Positions 1 through 12,800 of a stretch of 64,000 bases of DNA are shown here, piece after piece. Below the pieces are notes generated by a model, which saw nothing but the letters and a program-made list of their open reading frames with translations, made no database searches and had not been told where the DNA came from. The stretch spans positions 91,032,469 through 91,096,468 of the forward strand of contig JAKTNV010000005.1 of the NCBI GenBank assembly GCA_022747635.1, given 5' to 3'. Positions within the stretch are counted from its first letter, which is position 1. Each line of letters starts with the position of its first letter. The position numbers and the translations under genes are program-made. Source of the stretch: Hetaerina americana. Its lineage: Eukaryota > Arthropoda > Insecta > Odonata > Calopterygidae.

Positions 1-391
1 AGACGTAGACTGGAGGCTTTTGAAATGTGGGTGTTGAGAAGAATGGAGAAGGTGAAATGGACAGAGAAGAAAACAAACGAGGAAGTACTTGGTATGGTGG
101 GCGAAGAGAGGGATTTGTTAGGAGAAATCCCATGGAGGCAGGAAAAGTGGCTGAAGGGGGTATTGACCGGCAGCGGAATGTTGAAGACTGTAATTGAGGG
201 GAGAATGTTAGGCAGACGAGGAAAGGGAAGGAACAGGAGAGGGATGCTGGACGGGATGAAGGGAGGAAGAAAGTACTCAGAGCTGAAGAGGGACCTGATG
301 TAAAGTAGGATGTTGTGTTTTGCTAGGGGTCACAAATTATTTAATTAGTAATTATGTCTATCCCAAAACCTACCTTAACCGGTAGACTACC
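1..391 (+). mobile_element. LINE (RTE-like) 3' end, cut by window edge
   Basis: The last ~100 codons of the LINE reverse-transcriptase ORF (open to the stop at 301-303) and its short 3' tail. The protein matches the C-terminus of the better copy at 41.9-45.3 kb almost residue for residue (for example RRMEKVKWTEKKTNEEVLGM). The tail carries the family signature ACCTTAACCGGTAG and runs into (TAA)n and then (TA)n. The rest of the element lies off the left edge. High similarity to the 42-45 kb copy suggests recent activity. Confidence 0.85.
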
Positions 392-475
392 TAATAATAA
401 TAATAATTATATATATATATATGTGTGTGTGTGTACATACATATTTATACATAAACACACACACGTATTCATACT
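392..475. repeat. TAA/TA/TG microsatellite after LINE tail
   Basis: TAA units pass into (TA)n, then (TG)n and CA-rich repeats. It starts directly at the LINE 3' end, so it may derive from the simple-repeat tail typical of RTE-like elements. Confidence 0.8.
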
Positions 476-580
476 TAAACATATAAATGCATGCATGCAT
501 GGAAAAGGAATAGTTTTGAAAACAAGACAGAGGGGAGCAGCTAGAGGATACCTCTCTGCATCAATGCACTCAAACCTTAC

Positions 581-3500
581 CTCATCACCCAACTCCTGAG
601 ATATATTCCAAAATGTTTGTACTAGTGATGGGCTGGACATTTCATTCCCCACTACAACTTCCCTGTTTCTCTCCACCAGTCCTTTGGCAAATGCTACCTC
701 TTCTCTTTGCAGAGCACTCCTGCCACGCAGTATGGCTTCATCTTCCATGTGAGATACACCCTGCATTAGAGATATGAAATTAGCCAATTAAAATAAGCTC
801 TTGATCTGTGACAGTACTAAATTGATCAAAAGATTAACAAATGCAATTGTTTCATTTATTTTGATCTTAAACAATATTTTTTTAAATAAGCTTCCAGCTA
901 TGCTGAAATAGTAATTTTGTCAGAGCCAGAGCCTCTGATGTGCATACAAATGCGAGAATTTCACATTAGCCCAAGTATCCAGCACTTTAAGTTAAATTTG
1001 AACCCAGACATTCCAATTTAAAGCTGAGGGTATCAGTCAGTTACTCAACAACATAAGTCCTCCTTGTACACTAATAATTGTCACAGGCTTTATTGAATGA
1101 GATTTTCTCATGAATTTTTGTACGAGGGTCATCCGGAAAGTAGTACCCGTTCGTGCCGCATGAAGTGCTGACGACGCGAGTAGCCGCTGGACGAGGTCAG
1201 ATAGCTTCAGTGGCTTGTCTGCCTTCTCTGAGCCAAGTTGCGTGACGCTAGCATTGCCTGTGTTGTTTCTGTGATTGTTTACAATGTTTAAAAAAATTGA
1301 GAACGCCGCCAGTTGTGAAGTGAGGGCAGTGATTAAATTCCTCAATGCAAGAAACGTTCGCCCATGTGATATTCATCGCCAATTAAAGGAGGTGTATGGA
1401 GACAATGTAATGGACGAGTCGTCTGTTCGGCGGTGGTGTCGCAACTTCAACATGGGGAGGGGGAACACACACGACGATGAGCGTTCGGAGAGACCGTCTG
1501 TCATTACAGACCAACTGGTGAGCTCAGTTGACGAATTCGTGAGGAACTATCGGCGCGTCACAATTGATGACATCTGTGAGCATTTTCCCAATGTTTCTCG
1601 AACAATTGTTCATGAAATTGTTAAACACCATCTGCATTATGCAAAAATTTGTGCAAGATGGGTCCCTCGCGTATCTCAATGAGCTGGCGGCGAAGGACTA
1701 TGCAGCAGGAATACAGAAACTTGTCACACGTTATGACAAATGCCTTAATTTGCTTGGAGATTATGTTGAGAAGTAGTTTAAAGTATCCTCTTTCAAATAA
1801 AATTTTTTATGTTTGTTAATATTTACTTTTGTGTCTTTATTTCACGAACGGGTACTACTTTCCGGATGACCCTCGTACATATAATATCATGATGTAGTTG
1901 TTATGAGCAAATGCAAAGCATGTGCAAATTCAAATAAACTGCAGGAGATGCCAGGACAGTACAAGGTCTGCCCTTAAAGTAGTACGACCTATTTTTTCCC
2001 AGATAGACCGACGGGCGGTGGTTTCTCTGGCTGGGTTGGATGGAGAGTCTCAGGAAAGGCTGGAGGTCGGTGGCAGTTGGCTCCTAGCCTTTGCGGATCG
2101 TTCGTTTGCAAATTTGATTCATGAAATGCTCAAGGCAGCTTGTGGTGATGACGCCATGGGTAGATCACCTCCCCTTCCTAAATCCAACCTGACCATCCCC
2201 TAAGTAATCATTTGCCCTGCTCTCCATTCTTTGGTTACAGAGTCATACCAAGGTAATTATGAATTACATATTTTTTCATACAAACCCTGACTTAAAGTTA
2301 ACATATATTTAAACCCATCTTCCCGAGAATAGAAGAAATTTTACAGATACTGTTGATTTTCTCCCATTAGTTAATGCTAATAATATAATTAACAGTTTTA
2401 TATCATAACATTTTAATCAAAAAATTATTTGTAACACTAAGTTGTCCTTGAGATTATGGTTTTGGCAAACTATGGCATTGTAAGATCTATTATTCCCTTG
2501 TTACTACGAACATATGGTCAGTTAATATTTTATGGGCTACAATATGAATGTATAAATTGAAAAGTGACTTTCTCTCTGGATTAAATTAATTAAAAAGCAG
2601 TAGTTCATTATAGATGTTTAGTCTATATTCCACAATGTGTGCAAAATTTAAACATGCCAATTTTTGATGCAGTTTGTAAGTGCAGCATAGACATAAATTT
2701 TTGTAATCCTACCCTAGATACTACATTAATGGATGAAATACTCGGATAATTTGATGCCTCCATATTTCTGAACGGCAGTGCAGCATTTATCATAGAGGCA
2801 TATGAAAATATCAGCCAAAAAACGGATTATTACTCTTCAAGAAAGAATGAATGCTATGACAATTTTTATTTTTTTCATAACCCTTTATCTATCATGATGA
2901 ATCATCACATTTGACGATATTATACATCAGATGACCATACCAGCCTCAGTTCATTCATTTATGCTGTGTAACTGCCGTTTATTTATGCTGGTTAACTCAC
3001 TTATTGTCCTCTCTAGGCTTCTAGGAGTTTCATTTTGTTCAAAGAATAATGGATACTTAAAGAGTTTTATTGATTAAAAATTATAAAATATGCATTCCCT
3101 ATATGAAATTAGTACATACTAAATGAACAAACAAACATGAACTATTGAATCAATTTAATGCTTAGATTTTTTTGGGGAAATAACCAGTGTTCGGGTAATT
3201 AGAGAATAAATTTAAAAAAATTAATTCATGTGAAATTTGGCCAAACATTCAAAATAAGATTTTTATTGAATTCTTTGCTAAAGGTGTTATAGGAAGAACA
3301 AATAAAACCCATCATATTTATCACAAATGACATCTTCTCTTAAGATCAAAATATAATAATGTCGAAGGTTCTTTTCACTGACAACATTAGTATAACAAAA
3401 GATCTTATGGCACACATTCACCAATGTTGAGTTTATTGATAATTTAATAGTTGATTCAGATTTTTTTGGGATTAAAACCAGAGTGCATTTCAGAAACAAT

Positions 3501-4483
3501 AAACCTACACTAAGAGAAATAATTCGTTTCACAGTGTTATAAAGAGCTCCATTACTTTTTCTGTAAATTAAAAATTCCTGCATTCTGACAATTGCACAAA
3601 ATATATTAACCCAGCCAATGATTTGAGGGGTTTGGCTCACAAGAAAGACTCAACGAAACATGATGAAGGCATTTGCCTTTTGCATTGATTTGTTAACTGT
3701 AACTCACTTTTAAAAACTCGTGCTTCCAGGTAGTTTACATGTAAGACCCAATTTAGGGAACATTATAGCAGGAAAAATTCGAAGGTTTATTACCTCTGTA
3801 ACGTTGATATCCACAAAATCATGGGGGTCACTGCTTCGAAGAGCTGCCATCGCTCGACCCTTCGCACATTTCCATTCATTTCTTATAGAGTCCCACTGGC
3901 ACTGTCTAACACTTTCAAACGCCTTGAAATAGAGAACATTTCAAATGAAACATCATCACATAAGAAAACTGCTTTAATAAACCCCATGACTGATTCAAAC
4001 AACAAAATTACATTTTAAAATAAGTAACTTTACATATACAACTCACTGCTTCGTGTGTCTCCTCAACGATGGATAAAATAGCATTTTCCTTCTCATTTTT
4101 CAAAAAGCTTTGTATGTCAGTGTCCGGCGTGGGCTCGAGTGGTTCGAAGGTCCTCCGTGCACTTAGCGTCTCGAGTTTTTGACTAAGTCGTGGCAAATCG
4201 ACACCTTTTGAACCGAGAAGCACATGCCTGTGAATTAGAGGTGTGTGTAAAATTTTCATTAAAGGCGAAATCTTTTTCCCATAATACATAAATTCAATAT
4301 AAATTGCTCTTACGCTTGAGTATCTTGTCCTCCAGTTTGAGTCACTCGAGACCAAAGTTCCTGAGATGCTTCTAGGACTTGTCTTAAATTTCTTTCAACT
4401 CGAGGAAGTTGGCCTCCCCCCATTGCATCCGATGACAGCTGTTCAGCAGCATGGAGTAAATCTTGAAACTCCGATTCCGCCAT
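581..4483 (-). CDS. Nup93: Nup93 nucleoporin, first four exons (gene continues left)
   Basis: Scaffold nucleoporin of the Nic96/Nup93 family. In known family members the N-terminus anchors the Nup62 channel complex in the inner ring of the nuclear pore. Exons seen (minus strand): 4483-4314, 4227-4047, 3922-3794 and 760-581, about 220 codons. All junctions are in phase with GT donors and AG acceptors. Diagnostic residues: the start [16 protein letters not shown], then [56 protein letters not shown] and [14 protein letters not shown], all lining up with the N-terminal part of Nup93. The start is the ATG at 4483-4481. Family proteins are about 820 residues, so roughly three quarters lie beyond the left edge after the donor at 580. 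Intron 3 (3793-761) hosts a deleted mariner. Identification is firm; the exon 3 acceptor is AAG rather than CAG. Confidence 0.93.
1121..1877 (+). mobile_element. Internally deleted mariner-type element (753 bp) with intact TIRs
   Basis: The left end CGAGGGTCATCCGGAAAGTA and its inverted copy at the right end (perfect over at least 33 bp) flank 753 bp at 1123-1875, with TA on both sides as expected for Tc1/mariner insertion. The centre holds a transposase N-terminus fused almost directly to a transposase C-terminus, so the catalytic DDD core is gone. It looks like a non-autonomous deletion derivative that could still be moved by a related transposase. It lies in Nup93 intron 3, opposite to the gene. 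Confidence 0.92.
1275..1682 (+). pseudogene. Mariner transposase, DNA-binding part only
   Basis: 135 codons starting [19 protein letters not shown]. They contain the mariner N-terminal helix-turn-helix ([15 protein letters not shown]), the GRPS-like linker (here SERPSV) and the second HTH, ending at the conserved WVPR. A stop follows at 1680-1682. The other frame then reads the family C-terminus ([15 protein letters not shown], stop at 1774-1776), which places the deletion near 1675-1690. The DDD region is missing. The reading frame has no internal stop, so a DNA-binding-only protein is possible, though I see no evidence of expression. Confidence 0.85.
1880..3793. other. Nup93 intron 3, unannotated part
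   Basis: AT-rich sequence with no recognisable exon, RNA gene or repeat. Short ORFs here carry no conserved protein pattern. Confidence 0.6.
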
Positions 4484-4783
4484 TTTCAGATATACTTATT
4501 AACTTTGAAAGAATGCCAAATAAAAGGTTGTTTATAAAGAAATCTGATATGAATTGTTGCCTGGTATGATTTAACGCAGCCCGAACATAAACATTCCCTA
4601 AAAAGACACCTGCAGCGACCTTTTAATCCCGAAGTACGTATACGCATGCCATTTTAACCATATTTATATTTCAGTATTCATTCACAATACGCCCAGTAAC
4701 ACCAACTACTCTCACATAATTTCCAACTAACGGCGCGAAACCATTCAAGGAAGCCGGTGTCCGGGATCTGAAATTTTCCCAAC

Positions 4784-4886
4784 GAGGTATCGTTTGATTA
4801 TTTCAGGGTCGATACCATCGATAGTACACAGATCGATACTCATTTCGTTGATTTTTCCCGCCCACGAACTTGGATAACGATACTTT
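4784..4886 (-). promoter_or_regulatory. Putative Nup93 promoter with DRE-like motifs
   Basis: About 300-400 bp upstream of the Nup93 ATG are two ATCGATA heptamers (4817-4823 and 4832-4838) and near-matches such as GGTATCG and ATAACGATAC on either side. TATCGATA is the DNA replication-related element (DRE) bound by DREF in insect housekeeping promoters. The role here is inferred from motif clustering and position; no start site is visible. Confidence 0.45.
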
Positions 4887-5159
4887 CGACGCTTATGGAT
4901 TAAGAAATATAACGCGCCAATTCAAAATTGGCGGTAGGCTTGGAAGCATTAGATGTGGAGTTAATTTCTCGTATAATTGGTAAATAATGCAATTAATAAA
5001 TAACTATCCCGATTTTGGACTGTAAGCAGATTTTCTACAAGAAAAATAAATGCTACTAATTCTCTGGTAGGGATGAATTTGAATGAACTGAATTTCATTT
5101 GTATCACCATCACCTTGAGTTTCTCTTCCACGTGGCAGGTTCTCTCATTCCTGACCTCC

Positions 5160-6330
5160 ACATCTGTTTATTCTGAGCCATACTCTTGATTCCTTTAACT
5201 CTCTTTCAATCTTAACCATTTCTGACACTAAAGTAACTTCCTCCCTCGTCTTCTATTTCCCTATATCACAATACAATCTCAGTAAGCACTCATACCTCAT
5301 TCAAAGTCCCAACTAAATCATCTTTCTTTTCTTGATTTTTGTCTGCCAATTGTCACTCTTCGTCGCAATTCTTCATATCACCGCCCCATTTCTCAAACTA
5401 TCTTCTCTTATCCTTCCATCATCCATTTTTTTCTTAAGTCCACACAGTACTTGCATCTTATTTTTAAATCCCTCTTGCTATACTTGACTTGATTCGCTCA
5501 TAACAGAATTTGTCTTAAGTAATGACACTTCCCTAATACCTAACACTCTCTACATGATCAATCACGTCACATTCCAATGTGAAGCTGATCCTTTTACCTT
5601 AACCCCCTGTTATCAAACTCATGGTCTTTTTCTTGCTTATTAGCATTCCATATTCTTTACATTGGTCGTGAAGGTTTGCTGTTAATACTAATCTCTATGA
5701 TATCACATCACCATATGTGATACATTCCCCTCTTTTACCTCTGATGCTCACTCCTCTACTTCCATCAAATTTTCCTTCCAAATATATGTAAAATTGAGTT
5801 AGTGACAGGCAAACAACCTTGTCTAACACCCCTTTCATGAATCCATATTGCCATACTCCCATCACACTTCTCAATTTCCTGTACAATCTCCCGTTACAAT
5901 TTTTTAAGAATTATTTCAGCCACATGTAATATCAGGTTTATTGTTCTGTGTTCCTCATATTTCGTGTGATTTTTCTTTTTTTAATAGGAACCACCTTGAA
6001 GTCTTTTATGCCGTTATCCCATCTAATTAATCTCATTACTCATATTTGTTAATTCTTTCTTTCTTTTTTTATTGAGTTCTTTCAATATTTCAACTGGAAT
6101 TTCGTCAATTCCCTTGCTTTCCCATTCCTCATCTCTTTTACAGACGCTTCAATTTCACTTTCAAGTATATCATACCCTTTTCCATCATCGACCACCTTGT
6201 TTTCTTCCTCTAGTTCTCCGATTCATCTTCCATAGGTTTTTTCTGGGTCCAGCACTTTTTGAGCTTGACCACACACCCTATACATTGCCTACTGGCATTT
6301 TGGGCCAAAAAGACACGTGAGGACCACATT
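5160..6330 (-). mobile_element. Old LINE reverse-transcriptase remnant
   Basis: On the minus strand, broken segments read like LINE reverse transcriptase: an acidic stretch followed by a GIDEIPVEILKEL-like motif (6060-6190), then GFMKGVLDKV and a GVSIRGKRGE-like segment (5700-5870). Stops and frameshifts throughout mark it as ancient. It differs from the young LINE family of this window. It fills most of the space between Nup93 and the Snr1 3' end. Confidence 0.55.
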
Positions 6331-6894
6331 TGGAGAAATATCGTACGGAGTGGATTCCAAAATCCACCGGTTTCCGTACTTCAGATAACTGTAAATTACA
6401 TGGTCATTAAGTCAACACCCAGATACTGATTGAATTAATTCTTAAAAATGATAGTTCCAAATTCAAACTACCCCATCTCCAAGAGTGGTCAGGAAGAAAT
6501 ACAATTCATGGGAAAATTTTTCCTAAGAAAGAGTTGTGTAAAAAAATTCACATTGATCTCATTCTCATCCATGATACGTTTAATGAAACATAAAATATAA
6601 ATTACTGACAAACATTTTATTTTTCACAATACTTAGAAAATAAGTGAATGTTTTAGCTGTCCATGACAGTTTTCCACCATTTGAGAGCACACTATGTGAA
6701 GCACACAAATCACTATAATAAAAGTAAAAAATGGAAAGGGTCCAAAGTCACCACTTCTTGTTTGTTCAATCTCACATTTGACCTCCATTTCCAGAAATTA
6801 AACACAGATTACACCACTTCCGGAAATGTATCCGAGATATAAAGAAACTCTGACAAATACAAATGAGATTATAGCACACAACATTTATCCATTA

Positions 6895-9800
6895 CTACCA
6901 GCCAGGCGTTGTATTGGCCAAACGTCGCATCCGCCTGAAAGGGAATAAAATAGTTGATTAAGTCTTGAATTACCACAAAATCAATATTTTAACCTCTTTG
7001 AAAACCTTACATTATTACTACCACACTCAAAAACTGCAAATTCATGCATTTTAAACATGTTTCCATGTTAAGCAATGGGTAAAAGTAATAAATTTAATTT
7101 TATAAAGGATTCGCTTCATTAGCAAGATTATAATTCAGTGAACTACTTTAGTAGACTGTTGAAGACAGGTTTTGGATGGACATAAACATAACACCCCTAC
7201 ATATTCATAAAAAATCACCCATACTCCTCACTGAAATGACCACCTGACTACACTACAACCTGACACTACCATAATGCATACTTCCTTCCTCCCTTCATTC
7301 CTATTCCTGCCCCTTCCTCACTAGCCTAACTTTCTTCCTAACATGACAGTCTTCAACATTCCATCACCAACCAGCATACTTTTCTCTTCTATTTCCTGTT
7401 TCCTCATGATTTCTCCCAACAATACTCCCCCACCATGCCCAGCACTTTCTCACTTCTTTTCCTTTCAGCCTACTTCACCTACTCCATCCAATTTACACAT
7501 ATCATCATGCTTCAACAATACCATGCACAAAACAATACTCCGTATCAATTTTGATGAGAATTTTCTCAGCATCCCAGGCTGCAACTTCCTCATTCTTGTA
7601 AAAGCATCTTTGCCTAACGCAGCTCTTCATCACAGGTCCCCACTATGTTGATCATTTTGTTCAAAATACTTACAACATATGCAAACTGTTCCATCTGCTT
7701 TGGTGGTTGCTTCCTAAATTTAACATTTAACTTAGCCTTCTCCTTCTTGAATAGCTCAAAACCTTTGATTTGTTTATAGACCTTCATCCCCTATCTATCA
7801 CACGGATTGTATAACACACTTACAATGATTGGCTGACTGGCTAGCTAATCCTTTACCATACAATTGAATCTAATGGATTTTATCCCCCACTGACTTCTGT
7901 TCCAATCTCTAGTTCTTTCCCAGTTGAAGGTAACAGATAACACACAATGAAAAAGGATAAATCACAGGTGATAACAGACACCCCTATCTTACCCCTCTTC
8001 TGAAAACCAACCATCTCAAAAACTCTAATTCACCACTCAATCTTGAACAGCCTGAGACACGAGAACACACATCAAGTTAGTATTTTAAGTTTAGAAAGGA
8101 AGTAAGAATATGTCACAAAAGCTGGTAGGAAAACATAATAGGCACTATGAAGTACAATACCTTGTACCTTTCATAGTATTTCCTTATAATTACAGTCCAT
8201 TGTGAATAATATATATTTTACTCAGTTCCTATTTTTATTCTAAATAAATAAATAAACAGGGTCATGCACATTCAAGCGAATGTTCAATTAATTGACAGAG
8301 TTTTTATGAGCACAATTTTCATTTTGATTGAAATCATTCCCTCAGGTATCTCAAATCACACTTAGAATTACCAGAAAATACTGGTTACAACTTTGAAAAA
8401 AATTGAAAATTAACCAATAAAATTACATAGAACTTTTAAAACTAAATGTAGACAGTGAAAAAAATATTAGCAAATGTAGCCATAGATTTTACTTAAGCCA
8501 ACAATGCATATTTAATAGGTACTCCCTCGTTTATATAGTACCTAAGTAAGTTTTCGAAATCTTTCAAAGACCTTTGTTTAGCATTACCTATCCTTTTTGA
8601 TTACAATTATATCCTATCCTTATATATCACAATAAATCCAAGATCATTTGTGCCCAAATCAAAGATACTATTTGTGTAATGTCTAAGGATAGGTATGAAG
8701 TACGTCAAGTCAATCAGCATCTACCCCTCCCTCAACGAGTTAACTCACTCCGTTGAACAGTTGCTGGCTTGGATAGCAAGAAGGTATATCAAGTGCTGAA
8801 TTTGCCAAGGGTGGAAATAGTTTGCTGTTGTTCTTTCAGTGAAAGCAATGGATCTCCACCACGACAAAGCGATGACTCTTTAGAGCACTTGCGGACTTCA
8901 TTTTGAATTTAGCACACGACTGACAGCACTTGGCTGATACCTGACATTCCTGTGTTGTGCTGCATTCCCTGGTCCCCACAATTGGTCAATTCAAAATCAG
9001 AGAGATAGCATTTAGAAAGATTTGGTGGTCTAGCTGAGCACAATAGTCAATCTGAGTGGCAATGCTAACACATTAGGTTGCCTTAAAGCCTTAAGAATTA
9101 GAATGATCAATGAAGAAATCTCAAAGCTTCCTTTTTGGAATATTCTATAAAACTTAGTAATTACTTGTCCTATAAATGAAATACAAGTGAAGATGATCCG
9201 TAATAGGAAAACAGAACCTGTCCACATTTTGGCAACTACAATCAAGGTTTGGTTACGTAAAATGCAGCTTGTCAAGTGTTGTGGGAGCAGATGATATACT
9301 GAATCTAAAATGAAGCTTAAAGCAAAAACCTTCGGTATTTGGAATGCGAAATGAAAAATGAGGTATCCTGGACAAACTTTTTTTAGTGGATATCAACTCC
9401 ACCAAAAAGTGTACTGCACAATAAAACTTCACAATTTGAGTTTTCATTCAATATAGAATGATAGAATAATCAAAGAAATTTATTATGTGAATTGAAAAAA
9501 GCAGATCAGGAGATATCTTATGCATTATGAGGGTAAAAAAGAAACTCTACCCTTCCACAATAAAGATTTAATATTCCACCACCATGGTTTCGATGCTGCG
9601 CATCATCATCAGGTAACATACATCAACATTTTTTTCAACTTATACAGTCTGGCTCCAAGAGGGGAATAAGGGAGAGGAGAGGGGGTAAGGTAGGGGGAGT
9701 AAGGGAGAGGGGGTAAGTTGAGTTAAGGTGCAGCAGCCTATTAGTGGTCTAGGGGAGGGTGAGGCTAAGTATTGGAAGGTTACTGGCTAAAATTTGTGAA

Positions 9801-12800
9801 AGTTTACATTAATTAAATGATCATTGAATGAAGAACACAATGTACCACTACACCGTTCTTAGAAATAGCGGCAGGAAAAAACAAACTCATTGTGTTCTAC
9901 ATTTAATTAGGGGGGGGGGGGGTGTTTGCCTACAATGTTTTGACTTTATTAAGGGACGGTCGATTATCATCTCTGCCTTGGTGGGGGTGGGGTTGGTGCG
10001 GAAAGATATTGGATATATCTTATGCATTTAAAATTTTGACAAGTAATTTTCAAAATGCTTTTGAGTGTCCACTATCCTGTATGCTTCAAATTTGATCAAG
10101 GTGCATCTAAATAGATATGAAATTACTGAACTTTACAGCCTTGACCAACAAATTAACCAGACCTGAAGTATTATTCATATACTTTAATCTATGAGAAACG
10201 TAAGAAACTGTGTGATTTCTAGTCAGTTGTTATCAGTTTTCTGATATAGTTCCACATTGTAAAATACCGTAAACTTTCGATTATCCATTTTGTTGATCAT
10301 CCATGCCAATCTTTCTCCTTCCCTGCTCCTCAAAATGTTAAAAAAATTACAATCGTAAAGATAATTAAACGCTTAGAAATTTTGATGTACTCTTTTCAAA
10401 AATACAAGTTTTAAATCCCTGGGCTTCCCTAATAGTTCTTAATTTCACATACAAAAGTTTTCAATCACAATTAATGTTTTTGATCTAAATATTTCTGTGC
10501 CATTTGTACATTCCCCTTATCATGTTCCATCGGAAACATCCAATTATTATAGTTGCTGGTACCCTAAAGTTTTTCAATTATGAGCAGGGAGCTCGTTACA
10601 CTCGAAGATATGATGCTAGTTATGCCTATCATCAGAGTTAATCAAGTTACTTAATTGCTTGGGCCCATAACCTATTGTTCTGTGCAATGACAATCAGGGT
10701 ACTCAGAAGTCAGCGCGTAAACCTGCATTTTATGGTCGATCAAAAAACACCACTTCGTCACTATTGTACGAGGGATATTTTTGAATGTAAACAGATAAAG
10801 CTCATCTATCTTTCTACGGATTCCATGCCTGCTAACGCACTGACTGAAGGACTCGGTGTGTCAAAGCACTACACGTGAGTGAAAGGTTTAGGAATTAAGC
10901 CAAATCATTAAGGGAGAGTGTTGTAAATATTAACTCCTGGGCTCCATGTGCGTCTGTTGATCTTTGTCGGGGTGGCAGGGCTGGGTCTGAGATTCAGTTG
11001 TTCCTGCGTGCCTAAGAATATGGCAATGCCTTTCCCGGCACTTCCGGACATGTTGTGTCATTGAATAAACATGTGTGACTCCCAGATCTAAGCATTATCC
11101 TTCTGCTCTCAATCCCAGCTTCCATAATTAATAGTATCACATGATGAATACAGATTAATGCATCAGCGATGCTTGTTAATGTTTGCCCCTTGCTAATCAT
11201 TTGTTTTTTCCTGGCTACATGATCAGTTTGCCTTTCAGAGAAAAATACATGCTGCCATTCACTTGATCCAAGAGTTCTGAGAACTTGTAAAACTCCTATT
11301 CCACCCTAATAAAAATGACTGAATAATGGAAAAAATTTGTACTTTACATTGCTTAAAAACTCAGAGTAATGACAAGGAATTAAAAAGGAGATTTTCGCAT
11401 GTATATCCATTGATTTCACAAACACTTTTACTGCATATTTCAGCTATCAGTGTTTTTCAGTTATCCACGTTTCATCAAGCATCCATTAGAATATGAATAA
11501 TTGAGATTTTACTGTATACGATTGAAAAGAATGGAGATGATATGAGAAATCACCAAAATAATTTTAATTATTATTAGTGATCTCAAACTGCAATTGGGTA
11601 CTTGAACTTGAGCGCGTATTTAATTTTACTTATTTTGATGGCCTTCTGTACAAAACACTGGCAATGAATGTGTTCACTTATCGTACTTTCTCTTCACAAG
11701 GGATAATAAAATACATAGCAAGTAATATTTAAACGTGCAATCCCAACGGAAATGCCAAGTATTTAACACTTAATATTTGCAAGTCAATACAGATGGGGGA
11801 TTGAAAATATATCATATGCTAATTGGCATGGTGGATATCCAAATTCAACAAATCGAATTTTTAAATTTTAGGGTCAAAACATTCAACCATTTCGCAAATT
11901 GAAACTCAAAGCTTCCCCTAATCTATCCTCTACTGATTCTCTTTTTGGCCTGTTATGTTCGTATTTTCAGGGTGCCATAAGCGACTTCTTTATTATTATT
12001 GATAGTGATATGAACTGTAAAATTTAAATGAGAAAGAAGAGGCCCCGCTGAGGACCCCAGTAAATACATACCTTGTATTTCTGTCCTGATCCCTGATTTT
12101 CTTCTCCATTTCAGCATCAGTTAGGGTTTCCAGGAATGGTGACCATTGATCGGCTTCTGATGGTGGCCGAAAGGGCACCTCAACTGTGGCCAGTGGTGCC
12201 TCGCTACTCAGCCGAGGAGAGAAAAGATGGAGATGAGCCAAGGAATGATTGAGATAGCATCCAGAGTAGTTCTTCAAAATGTGGCAAAAATTAAGGGGAA
12301 ATTGAAATAAGGAGAATGACGTGTGGTGGATGAAGGGTCAGAGTACATTGGTAGTTAGGAAGCCATCATTTTTCCACATTCGTATTTGTCAAATTTCCTG
12401 GACATCACCCAATTTCAATGATGTGCCAATGTTTGAGTGATCCACCCTCAGGAATAATAAAACACAATGATACACCATTCATTTAAGCAATCTTATTTGT
12501 GACCAATATTTCTAATAATTTCATACCAGTGCAAACTGAGAAATGAATTTCACTACAAGAAGACTGTAATCCAAACATTATGAGTGTAAGACCATCATAA
12601 ACAAAGATGCTGTGATTAGTTTTGGTTATGAATGAAAAAACTGTAGCAGTATAGCATGTCATTTCACCAAGCTATTTGTTCTATCAACACCGCAAAAAAT
12701 TCCTGAAAATCACTGAGAGCGAGACATTCCCTAAAAATAAAGGTAATAAACTGCGAGAGCCCACCTGAATGCATAGGTCCTCTGGTGCCAGCTAAGCTGT

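Noticed and set aside
10765..10790. TACGAGGGATATTTTTGAATG as a mariner TIR like those at 1.1 and 56.3 kb
   Set aside because: It lies inside the copia RNase H coding remnant, and no inverted partner is nearby.
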